Shown: in pieces, positions 33,301 through 44,539 of the stretch
How the letters are laid out: every line of letters starts with the position of its first letter
Numbering within the stretch: the stretch's first letter is position 1
NCBI GenBank assembly: GCA_963556145.1
Contig: OY744472.1
Location: forward strand, 310,001 to 374,000
Source of the DNA: Hygrocybe punicea
Taxonomy: Eukaryota > Basidiomycota > Agaricomycetes > Agaricales > Hygrophoraceae
DNA: 64,000 nt
Reading direction: 5' to 3'
The notes under the pieces: model-generated
Seen by the model: the letters and a program-made list of their open reading frames with translations, nothing else
Databases searched by the model: none
What the model was told of the DNA's origin: nothing
Position numbers and translations under genes: made by a program

Positions 33301-33636
33301 GTATTGCTTGTGAATCGCTTTCCAGGCTTCCATTTCATCATTCTGTGTCTAATTGACATGCAATCAAAATCAAGTCGAACAGATAATAGTTGTGTCAACC
33401 TTTCCACTCTTATTTCAGTGTCTCCTTGTCAGAGGCTCCTCCTCTTCCACAAACGATGTTGAGGGCATGGGAGGATCTTCACTCCTTTCTGATTGTTTTA
33501 CAGGACTTGGCTGACGAATGACTGGACGAGCCTTGACTGTCTTTCCACCTCATTTCTTTGCCACCACCATAAATTCAACCTCTCTGGCAAATTCCTTTTT
33601 TTTTCCAGACCGGGAAGTGACTTTTGATTTCGGCAT
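30353..33636 (-). pseudogene. KDZ-superfamily transposase with CxC2-type cysteine cluster
   Basis: N-terminus MPKSKVTSRSGKKK at 33636. Cysteine cluster 33280-33050 (CQTC, CPDCYGCPSFCQHC, H-x3-HDPFHR, CLGHGG). CPACPQPGINLP at about 32490. Catalytic blocks VDGNFKAEQINMRKPDDD (about 32330), NANRHNLYATGIGTCAC and CFVPHSVVDFQKGE (about 32090-31990), YDIVCSW (about 31860), GKFHLGAHVAKCF and GAGQQDGEILETLWA (about 31770-31670). C-terminal ELRVGQANDCLENLRMTLG (about 30740) and LPWIWRMKD (about 30420). This order is diagnostic of KDZ transposases. In-frame TGA codons at about 33550 and 30824-30826 and an abrupt C-terminus indicate decay. Introns are short; at about 31990 a GT..AG intron joins KGEQ to HMNVDY. 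Confidence 0.93.
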
Positions 33637-33785
33637 GGATGAACAATAGTTGGATGAGTGTGGGAAAAGTGAGCAAATGACACGCATTATAAAGACAAAT
33701 GCACGAGGCAAAACACATGGCGAATAATAAATATGACATAAATTACGTGCCTTGACATACAAATACATTTCAGTACAGGACAAGG

Positions 33786-34870
33786 TTACAAATCCAATGA
33801 ACTGTCAGAGTCTGATACCATCATTGGGGCCTCAAACCAACCTCGGACCAATTTAACATCACTGGATGAACTCTCCTTTCCTTCCACTACAACCCTGTCC
33901 AGCACATCCCCCTGAAGGCAATTGCGAACAGCTTGCCTGCGCAAGGCCCCCTGGAGATCCCGATGGAGCATGGGTATTCGCCAGTCTTGCCATGGATCTT
34001 TGGCAGCTTTGATGGTACTCTTGTCACCCAGCATGATGTCCATCATTTCCATTGGGTTTTCTAAGAAGATTCGAAGGAAATGCAGCATGTAGATGCCACA
34101 ATCGTCAAAATTCGGCTGTCCAGGTACCTGAAAACAAATCTTCAATTCAGTCGCAACACTGACGTTAGACATTGTTCACCATGGGGGTGACTCTCTTGAT
34201 ATGTGCCAGCTTTTTCACCTGTCTGGTGTTCATTGCAATGCCGGCCAGCCACGCATGCACCAGGGATATATCTTTATGATGGTTCGCCGGGGGCAGTGAA
34301 TCGAGAACAAATGTTACGCTAATCGAAGATGAGTAAGTTCAAGGCAAAGCTGAAATGGATAATTATGTGTGCAGTCCATCAGCAGGATTTTGTGACAAAC
34401 ATGCACCAGGATTTGTCACAATAATCAAATACCAGTGGTTACTGATGGTGAGGTGAGATGTTGCCTTCACGAAAGCTGTCTGCACTCACCCAGTGGGAAC
34501 AGGAAAGACCAAGTATCGGAGTGAAAATATGTTGATTGCCTTCGTCCACCTCTTCAAACTCTTCACACCATTCTTCCTGTGTCCAGATTCAGAGGAAATT
34601 AAGTTATATGAACCACCAAGCAACGTGTACCTCAATTTCTCCATGAAAAAAGTAATGAATATGTGTATGTTTTCTGGCAAATCTGGTTGATGGATTGCTG
34701 CTTTCTGCAGAGCGTAGCTGAAACAGGGAATAAGCTACTGCACTGGAGGGTTGAAATATACTTACTGGGTACTGAAATTAATCAGTTCGTCATCTAGCCA
34801 ATCCTTTTCCAAATGTTGATATGAAATCCACGGAACTGCACCCCGCTCTGAGTATTTTGCAACGGTACAC
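33786..34870 (-). CDS. Ulp1-like SUMO protease (C48)
   Basis: Spliced minus-strand exons: 34860-34770 (ISYQHLEKDWLDDELINF), 34610-34495 (VKSLKRWTKAINIFSLRYL, VFPVPTG), about 34440-34370 (HWYLIIVTNPGACLSQNP), 34310-34190 (VLDSLPPANHHKDISLVHAW) and 34125-33789 (PGQPNFDDCGIYMLHFLR). The catalytic set is visible: His in HWYL, Asp in VLDSL, Gln in GQPN and Cys in DDCGIY, as in Ulp1/SENP proteases that cleave SUMO. No stop was found in these exons. An N-terminal extension may continue to about 35750 but is not clear. It sits about 150 bp upstream of the KDZ transposase on the same strand. Alternative: a transposon-borne deubiquitinase-like relative. Confidence 0.85.
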
Positions 34871-34879
34871 GTGTTTTCA

Positions 34880-36990
34880 ACCCTAGAACACCTGAGTGAG
34901 TGATGGGCCTGGCAATGGCTATGTTATGTACATGACCGCATCTGGCCTTTCATTTAACTGCAAAAATCGGCTGTTGGTGTCGACATCGTTTCTGTTGAAG
35001 TAGAGATTAGTTGTGGTATTATGAATTTGTCATACTGACTGTAAATATTCGATGCTACTTTCCCCCAGTGTGCTGGTGAGCAAACTGAGCAAATCTGCAT
35101 ACATATCTGTCGTCCAGGATGCGTGCTCGTTGTCAAAATAAATGCCAATTTGATGTTTTGACACAATTTCTGAGTATCAATTGGAGTCACATCTAACCTC
35201 ATGGAAATGGTGGAGTACCATTGTTCTTTCGGCCTAAAAACACGCAGGTGGACTTGTCCATATGTCGAGACACGAGCACATGCAATATCAAGCCGCATAT
35301 CTGCTCTTCATTCGGTTTTGTGGCCTACAAAATTACGTGAATATCAAGGGTGGGCTCTTGACAACTAACAATCACCTGGCAACTGACAACATCGCGTTTG
35401 ACCAAAAGTTGCATGGTTGCAGAGCTGTCATCCATCAGAATGCAACACACACTGGTATACCACAGTAAGTGATGATTAGGATGCTGCACGCCACGATTTA
35501 CCATGAACCTTTGCATTTAAATTCAACGGATGTGTCACCTTCCGATGATTTGTTGTAGGTGTGTCCACCAGAGACTGTGAAAAGGACAGGGAGATGAAGA
35601 GATGGCATATTAGATTTTTGTTCGGAGATGCACGTGATGGTTGAAAAAAGAGACGCTTTTTCATCATGTGATGCGAAGTCCGGTCCACATGTGATGCCTA
35701 AACTGGACATCACATGTGATGTCACATGCATGATGTCACGTGTAAACATCCAAATGTGACATCACATGTGTGATGTCACAGCATTTCTATGACCGTTGTA
35801 CACGCTCAACAACATGGGGAAAATGACTGAGCGTTGCATATTGCACACCGTCTCTGAGATTACTTATTCCATTGGTAGACATTGTTCTATCTTTACGATT
35901 AGAAATCAAACGCCACCCTGAGCATTTGTTTTTATTTGGTCAGAATTCACCTTATTTCGTCACATCCTGAGTCGCAACATCAACGTTCCGCAAGGTCATT
36001 TCTCTTGAGGCTAATATACTATGATATTTCTGCGTTTCAATGTTCACTTGTACTGCAGCAAATGACAGCTACCTTCTATCCTTGGTAGGGCGAGTATTTA
36101 TGATGGTTCTTGTTGATATGCCGCCTGGTGAAACTGCTCATGTTCACGACATTGAATGCTTCCCACCATCTGTGTAGAACGTTATACTGAACCCACTTTT
36201 GATTGTGTAGGGATGTGTCTGAAATCTATTCGCGTATTTTCATGCGGCCGCCACCGAACAAGAACGTTATTCTGTCCGATGGCCAGGCATGATGCAATCG
36301 GAAGACGCAGGCCCTGCACAAACGCCGTTCCTGAAAGAAGGTTGGCCACCCATGTTTGGTGTGGACGAAGATGTTCGTATGTGTATGGGATATTTTGTTC
36401 ACCTAGCCACTAGTTTTGCTACAGGTCTGCTACATCCTTTGATCTTCAGTCTAATTTCTGAATGTTCTTGTTCAGCACACCGTGTACAAATGCGGTTGAA
36501 TTCAAGGCACTGGTGTACATTATTTGGAAGCGACGCTGTAATTAAATGTCTTGGTAACAAAGTGCCATTCACAATGTTCCTAGCCAGATTATGAATTATA
36601 TTGACAATTTTCACATCGTTCTAATTACATTTCTCAACAACAGTGCCATTTACAACGTTCCCAGCCTGTATATAAATTTGGACGGTGACTCATCACCATT
36701 CAAACTTGGCCACATCATGTGAGTGAATTCACTTCACGTGATGAATCACAACCGCATTTGTCATGTGAACAAATACAACCAATCACAAGCGCTCATTGAA
36801 TTATTTTTTCCCTTGTTCGTTGTTTTCTGCCTCATCATTGTTCATCCCACACTGTGAGAGTGTTGTACCAGGCAACAATCTTGCATTCTGGGATGCTATG
36901 CATTTGGCATTATGTCTCATTCTCCTACCCGAATGGTGAGTGGTTTGCTATGTCTCTGCTGACTTCCATTGATTCAGAATATTGGTAAGT
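34880..36990. other. Divergent intergenic region with palindromic clusters
   Basis: No confident gene; ORF pieces at 36156-36594 and 34954-35298 (minus) may be exons of flanking genes. Contains overlapping TGTGATGTCACA-type palindromes at 35685-35790, a second CATCATGTGAGTG...CACGTGATG cluster at 36705-36770, and an 81-bp-spaced direct repeat (ccattyacaaygttcc) at 36565/36645. Confidence 0.5.
35685..35790. repeat. Cluster of overlapping GTGATGTCAC palindromes
   Basis: At least five copies of ATCACATGTGATGTCACA-like dyads in about 105 bp, upstream of the Ulp1/KDZ genes. The position suggests subterminal or regulatory protein-binding sites. Confidence 0.7.
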
Positions 36991-36999
36991 AACTGATTG

Positions 37000-39400
37000 T
37001 TTGTCACTGCGATTGATCTTCTACAGCTTTCCGACACATTTTCCACCTGGATTAATTGTGGCATCAGTGCGTGCACAACCGGTGGTGGCTGGTCCTCAGA
37101 AATGGGCGCTTGCTGCTGCCAGTCAACCTGGAATGAAAGGGCAGGTGAATCCCCCTGATTTCCTTGCCAGGCAACCTCCTTGCAGTGGGCCTGGCGGTGT
37201 ACCCAGTTACAACCATGGTGTGTGTCTTCGCAGTTTAATATTGCCTGCGTTGACACATTGACTCCCAGGCAGTATGTGTGGTCTTGTAGTAGTGATTCAC
37301 TTATTGTAGCTGCTTTATGTCAGGGTACAGCCTTGCTAACAATTTTACTTGTTTCAGACAACTTCTCCATTGGCACGAGTTGTGGCATCAGTGCGTGCCC
37401 ACCCAGTGGTGGCCAGTCCCCTGATATGGGCGCCTGCTGCTGCCGGTCAACCTGGAAGGAAAGGGCGGGTGAATACCCTGGACTTCCTTGCTGGGCAACC
37501 TGCTCGCAGCGGGCCTGGCAGCCTCGTTGATATCAAGACAAGTAAGTCTCATTGTACTTTTGACTATTCTATCGTTCACAAAATGGCACAGGTATCAATC
37601 AGCTAGTAAACTTGCGTGTTCTGTATACATATAAACTGAATCTGCTTGGGATTGAGATTGTTTTTTCTATGTGTTTTATTTCACAGTCAGTTGTGCCTGT
37701 GAATTGGTGAAATCGCTGTATGCAATGAATTATTGAATGCTAAAAGTTCTAACCATAACCCCATGTTAAATTATACCGCCTCAAGGCCACCATGTGTAAT
37801 GAAACCATTGTTCTGAATTCTCAACCAATCTCAATTCTCAACCATTATGTATGCAGACAGAATCCCCTCAAAGAATGCACAATCCAAGGCAATGGAAACC
37901 TCGCTTTCCGTCAACATGAAAACAACAGATTGTGGTCTGGCTCCGAATCTAAAGAAACACATGTGGACGAGGCTGAGAAGAATCCTCTCAAACACTACAT
38001 CGTATTATAGGAAGTCGGGCATGCGTGCTTCAAAGTCTCCTGTAGAGGAATGCAAACGGCTGAGGTCAGATCCATGCTGCTTCAATGTCATATCTTACAT
38101 ATTTTGCAGGTCGCATTTGATGATCAGCTTCCAGTTAGCAAGGTCTTTGGTGATTCAGCCCTAGATTCCAAAACATTCTCAGAGTCGGAAATGGTCTCAG
38201 AATCTGAACTGGAGAGGGTTCTCCTCACTGTGGCAGCCGCGATTTTGAACCCTAGTACATTGCTGCCATGAAAGTCAGCATATTTAGACTGACATCTTGC
38301 GGCAAAGTAATTGTGCCCTTGGATGTGAATAGACTGGCAAATCGAGTGAAGAATATCAAGGAGACTTTGGATGCTGACAATGAGAAACTACTCAGGTTTT
38401 TTCAGGAGATTCACATCGGACATGTGAATGAACCAGCGACAGTAATCGACACGTGTGGTTCAATTTTGGTCTGGTATCTACCTGATGTTGTAACTCCAAG
38501 ATGTATTGTGAGTCACTTGCCCCCCCTGGAAATATGGTTTTTAACAGTACCCACTGCAACACAGGAGGAATTGAATGTCAGTGCCAAAATGATAACCGAA
38601 ATTCTGGAAGAATACTATTCCGAGTCCCTCAAAAAAGTTGAGAAAGGGAAAGATCCGCTATGGAGGAAAGATCCAAACATTTTCTTTCCACCTCCAAACC
38701 CAAGATCCCACCCAGGATCAGTGGATTTCGCTGCAGCATGGTTTGCTCAGGGTAGAGAGGTAACACCTTTAGTTAGTCGTCTTATTTACATGAGCTGACC
38801 GTCTGTTTTTTTCAGCGACTTACCGATAGGTTGATCATGTCGACAACTCTTCGAACACCTGAAGCCACCATGTGGATGGCTGCAATCGAACCCAGTGAGC
38901 TGATCTTCAACGCAATTACTGCGTTAACCCATCAGTCATTGTACACAGCTGGCCTTCTAGCTGTGACGAAAATCCAGGATGGCAAAACGATCGAGAACGT
39001 GGAAACACACGAAAATGCTAAGGAGTGGACATCTGTTTACACTGGAATCACTGTTATCGTTAACAGGATTACAACTTGACACAGAGATGCTGGAGGGTGT
39101 CCAGAATGGTATGATTTGCTGGCGAGTTGTGGGACACATACGAACGCGGAACTAGCCATCCCTGAGTTGGATGCTACGTTCTCTTATTTGCCAGGAACCG
39201 TCATTGAAATTTGTGGCAAGGTTCTCAGTCGCAGTGTAGGCAGATGGGAGGGCGGTGAAAGAATATGCATGGCGCATTATATGCGAAACATGGTACATGA
39301 CCGTCTCAAGATTGACAAGCCCACCTGGAGCCAACACAATGTGTTTGCAAGGGAGATGAATGCAGAGTTTCAGGCATCACAGGAATGGAGATGGAATTAG
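37000..39400 (+). pseudogene. TET/JBP-like 2OG-Fe(II) dioxygenase gene
   Basis: Spliced blocks: two duplicated basic exons (about 37040-37215 and 37365-37540), 37860-38035, 38110-38270, 38268-38520 (TCGKVIVPLDVNRLANRV, TCGSILVWYLP), 38565-38760 and 38815-39400. The last contains VNRITT, a TGA stop (39077-39079), then in the same frame HRDAGGCPEWYDLL, AIPELDATFSYLPGTV, VLSRSVGRWEGGERIC and AHYMRNMVHDRL. The arrangement matches the TET/JBP-type dioxygenases linked to KDZ elements in mushrooms, which oxidise 5-methylcytosine. The HxD iron ligands are present, but the expected distal histidine is Arg (VLSRSV) and the stop precedes HxD directly. Start and most splice sites are uncertain. Confidence 0.75.
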
Positions 39401-39796
39401 CTATAGTGCCAAGGGAGATATCATCCTAACGTGAAAGTACAACAGCTACCGTTGCATGCTTTGTACAACTGTAGTCAGAAACCTCTGTGTGGAACTAAAT
39501 CTCATTATCCTCATTCACAGACGATGAAGACCTATGAGTTTCAGCTGACAAATATCTAGACAGTGTCCAGAGAATTTCCCTGGCTTTACATTGACAACTC
39601 TGTGACATTGACAACTCTGTCAATTCAAAATGTGTACTTAAGTGTGTACTTACCAGGCAATTCACATGATGTGGTCACACTGGCACACGTGATCACAGTT
39701 GACGCATCATTTTTTTTTTACCTTCTGCACCTCTACCATCTAGCCTCAGCCTCTCTTAAATTGCTCTCAGATACACTCAAATTGAACATTTTGCCA

Positions 39797-42700
39797 ATGT
39801 CCTCATCAGCATGCACCTCTTCACCGTCAATCGCTTCTCTACATGCCTCTGTCATGTCTGGCAGTGATTTCCGAAGCATGAATGTGTTCCAGGACTTCCC
39901 GTGGGTCAATGGCATGCCTCTTGCTGAAGATTCACTTGAGAAGGCTATCGTAACCTTAATTGGCAATCAGTCTGCTCTAGGAAACACACCGTCCACCTTG
40001 GCTGTGATGGTGCGTCAAATCTCTCACCTTGTAACATTGACAGTCGACTTGTCTGCTAGGCCCTGGCAAAGCAATTGGATTATGTGAATCCCACAGGTGA
40101 AATCTCACGTAAAGGCCAAATCATCCAAGAATACCTCTCTGCTGATGGCTCTGCAATGCGTGATGTGGCAAGGTGGACTACTGTGTACCGGAATGACCTC
40201 CTCGTAGCGGCTCACTCAATCCTTCGCTATACCCTGCTCGATAAGCTCATGGATGCTGTTGGGCTGCCCCGTCATCCAAATTTCAAAGTAATTCGGAGAT
40301 CAGTGAAACCACAGATGAGCGAGAAGTTGACCAAGGTGAGTTGACCATTCACATTTGAGAAGGCATTTTGAGGTGACATTTGCACACTGTCTCGAAGCTC
40401 TACAAATTTCTCAGAGACTGGAGTAAGCCAATCACGAAGCTTCGTATGACATGCAAAAGTCTATTAATCACACAACAAGATCAAGAAGTGGTGGGTGTTT
40501 CAGCCGTCGCAGTGCCGCAGAAATTGGTGTCCAGTATGGACACCATCCCGATCTTTGCAGTCACTCTCCCAGCACACTTGACACCAGCCCAAAAAGAAGT
40601 AGAAATGAGCCTCCAGATCCTTTACCGTGCATCTGTCAACCTCGAATCCTCCGACATCAACCAGATCCTCCTCAATCTAGAGCTTCTGGCATTCTCATTC
40701 ACTTGGTTTGGCCAGGTATGTGACATATGTTCTATGTTCTATGTGTGTCAGACTTTGTACAAAAACAGGGCAACTCATATGTAGACTGCGACTTCACATC
40801 ATGGGTGGAGAAGCTACAGAGGTTGGGATTGCATTACAATCACATTACACCTGCTGCAAATAAATAATCCACATGGTTTCAGGATGGCCAAGAGTGTTGA
40901 TCTACCATTGCAAGACTCATTTGTCAATTCCCTCACCACCAAGTCTTTCAGAGGTTTAATGTATGATCGGATGAGAAATCTATTCCACCCAAGCCTCACA
41001 CTATCGCCCATAATTACTCTTCTCCCACAATGTTTCAATCATGAAGCTCATGCATGGCCATCTCTCATGGCAGTGAGTCCATTATCTGTGCCAGCTTGGA
41101 TGTAGTTGACGTAAGGAAAAGATCACGTTTGCCTTGGGGAATGAAAGGCCTCCATTCCTTGCTCAAACGGGGAGGGCGCTTTGGAGGGCCATTACAAGAA
41201 TATGTTTAGGATCTTCGGCGATGCAGGAGCTGAATGTATTCCTCCAAGAATACGATTTGTTGGAGGACAGCGTCCAGGGAACAGAACAGGACTTTAGTTG
41301 GTTTTGTTTTGACAGTAAGATATGCTGCCCATCTCTACATTTATCACTGGGACTGACAACAGATGTTGCAAGATAAGGAAGTGGAGAACCTGACCAACTC
41401 TGCTAGTCAGCTTATGGTCGCACCGAAACAAAATGTTCCAGTAGACCCTAAGGCAGAAAAAGGCCCGCAGGGAAAAAGTGCCGAGAATGACAAGCCTGCA
41501 TCAGGCAACCCTCTTTCCAGCGATGATGAACCGCTTCAATTGAAAATTAACAAGAAGAAGAGGGGTGGACCATTGAAGGAGCTTGCTTCACGTGGACAGA
41601 GCTCTATGTTGACCCAAAGCCAGGCCAAAATGTTGGACAAGGTCGGGGACTCTTCGAAAGGCAAGGAGAAGCAGAAGGCAGAGAAAGTCCAGAAGGAAGA
41701 GAAAGTCGTGGTCGCACCAGGGAGGTCATATCGGAGGAAGAAAAGATCCACTCGCTGGTCGACAAGAAGTTATCCCAAGTCCAAGAAACGTGATGATCCC
41801 GAGGATAAAGATGACGACAACGACAACGACGACAACTATAAGAAAGCGCCAGAGAAAGTGAACGTGATCATCGACCTTACCAGAGATGTAAGTGATTCAA
41901 GACCGTCTCATTTGTCATGAATGAATATTTTGATAGGATTATGGGGAACCTGATTTGCTCAGCCGTCCAGCACCCATTGTGTGTCTTTTGTTGTTCGATG
42001 ACGTGCCACCCCACTGATGATTCATAAAGCGAGCATCAGAGGGTGTTCATCTCATGATGTATGATGGTGATGCTGTACACGAACCTGTTGAGCATGTGCA
42101 CCATTCACCATCCATTGTTGTATGTTGATGTCTGATTTTGTACCATTTGATTGTTAACTGGTAAGCACGATACAGGCAAAAGTGGAACATGCATTGTTGC
42201 GGGAAACATATGAAATGATCCGATCCAGTTACATTGATGGGGTTCCTCCACATCGGCTGCCTAGTGCAAGAGAAAAAATGTATGATCCTCATGCGTCATG
42301 TGTGTTTGTGGTGGAATGGAACATCTTCAAGTCGATGGATGCTGCAACAATTCAAGGAATCTTTCATCATCATCACATCCTCATGCTCAATTCCCCTGTA
42401 GAAACAGTGGAGTTTGATAGGGAAGGTTTGGAGACATTGGGGTCTTTGTCGTCCATTCGTTCAGTGCAAGGTCTGTTTCTGGAGTGATGTCTGGGCATAG
42501 CGACTAAAGTGCCTTTGTTAGTTGCTGAATTGCGATTGGTGCCTAACATCAAGAATATGAACAAACCTGGCACATTGGAAACATTATATCAGGTTGCGCT
42601 TGACCCTGACAACGAAAGGGTTTTCAATTTCCTTGACCTTCCCATGGGTCATATGACGTTGGACCCACCTCCAAAATTTTGGTGAGCAACCTTGTTTCGA

Positions 42701-44539
42701 AGATCAAACACGTCATTTACCTGTCTATTCATGAAAAGGTCCCTGTCATCATCTGAGGTTGCTTGGCACAAAACCCGGGGCCGACCGGGGTTTATCCGCA
42801 AGTAGCCTTTAAACGACGATTTGGCTTGGGGAACGGCAGCGACAGCTCATGCCATTTCTTGGACACATGTAGACGATGATGGCTTTGGCACGGTGGTTAT
42901 TGTCAGGACTGGCGCAAAGTACTGGGTCCTCATGAGGCCTCAAAGGGATGCCGAATGGGATTGCAAGGCTGGCAATCTTGCCACTAACAAGGCCTATCCT
43001 CAGGAGTAGGAGCCGAGAAAACATAGTGGGAAAGGCTTGTGGGAAGCAGAAGGATTACTGCTCACCAAGGGTTCCGTGCTGTAAGTGGGAATATATCTGT
43101 GACCACTGAGATGTGTGCTGAAACACACAGTTACATGAGGCCGTGCACCCCACATTATGTCCTCGGTGTAGAGCACTCCATTGTCAATGGGCGTCATCTC
43201 TATGTGACGTCAACTATATGGGATACCTGTTATGGGATTATCCATACTTTCGTGATGAGTCATACCATCACAAACGCGGAGCATAATGTGACACGTACAT
43301 TTCTCCACCGACTTCTCACCATGTGGATTGAGTACTTCACGGGCAACCACGAATCATCATGTGAGCTACTTTGGTCGATGTTTACAAACTCCGGAAGATT
43401 AAAATGCTCACTGCACAGCTACTGTCTTCACCAAGTCTCATATGCCCAAGATCGAAACCGAAGATGGCTTCCTTGACCTTGTGATTGTCGGAAACCTGAT
43501 CGAGCTTGCTGATATCATCAACAGGACATCCTACAACCATACCATATCGGCTGAAATTCGTGAGGAACAGAATATTGCACGATGCAGATATAGACGTTTC
43601 CAAATCTGGTTTGCGGAACATTTTGTTGTCTTCATGGAAGACCACTGGATCAGCCCCTCTTACATTTTCCAATGAAGTCTTTTGGAACTATCTGCTGCAA
43701 TTGTTGGGTATAAATGGGACAAGGATGGGGTTGTGATGGCACCAGCACATTGCACAGCGAAAGCCGTCAAGTCAGCGGTCTGCCGACATTTTCAAAACAA
43801 TTGGCCAGATTTGGTGCCAAAGCTGAATGAGCTTCTTCAGACCCCACCATCGGAATTCTTCTGGACCAGCCCAAAAATACACATTCAGACCCATCCGGTA
43901 GAACCCATCAGTCCCATTCTTGTTGAATGCTTAGATTTTCCACCTCATCCAATTCTGCTAGTCAACGCAACTACCGGTGAAGGTGAGGTACAGGATAACA
44001 TGGATACACGGGACAAGGGGAAAGACAATGAGCACGACAAAGGGAAGGGCACCGATGGTGAGGAAGAGGCGGATGATCCATTTAGGAAGGTGGGAAATTC
44101 AGTGGATGCAGGTGTGGAGGATGTGGCGATCGAGGAGAACCAGGATCCACCTCCAACGGTTGGATGTTCAAACGACATGGCTGTCAACGCTGAGAGGAAA
44201 GAGGATCCACCTGTAACGGTGGGAAATTCAGCCGACGTGGCTGGGGAAGATGCGGGAGAAGAAATGGATGTGGCTGGCCTGGATGAGGAGGATGAGGAGG
44301 ATGAGGAGGATCCACCTGAGCAGGTAGGAAATTCAAATGATGGAGCTTGGTGGTATGAGGACAGTCTGATCGGGCCGCTGGATATGTCAAATGAGGAAGA
44401 TGTGGACAGTGACAAGGGGAAGCAGCAGGAGAAGAAGGGGGGGGAGGAGGGGGAGCTGCAGGGGGAGGGGGAGGGGGAGGGGGAGGGGGAGGTGCAGGAG
44501 GAGGAGGAGGAGGAGGCGGACGGGGATGGGGCGCAGGAG
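39797..44539 (+). pseudogene. JmjC-domain protein gene, stop-containing, 3' end cut by hAT
   Basis: Blocks: 39797-40340 (VFQDFPWVNGMPLAEDSLEK ...), 40400-40710, 40885-41070, 41120-41310, 41363-41890 (Lys/Glu-rich, nuclear-type), 42177-42470, 42520-42680, 42740-43300 and 43680-44539. The JmjC core reads WGTAATAHAISWTH-VDDDGFGTVV with GAKYWVLMRP, then YMRPCTPHYVLG and GRHLYVTSTIWDT: the HxD and distal His iron ligands are present. In-frame TAG codons at 42803-42805 and 43007-43009 break the core. The acidic C-terminus holds four DPPxxVGNSxD motifs and a Glu/Gly tract. JmjC proteins demethylate histones or hydroxylate proteins; the target here is unknown. The first half may be a separate gene. 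Confidence 0.68.
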
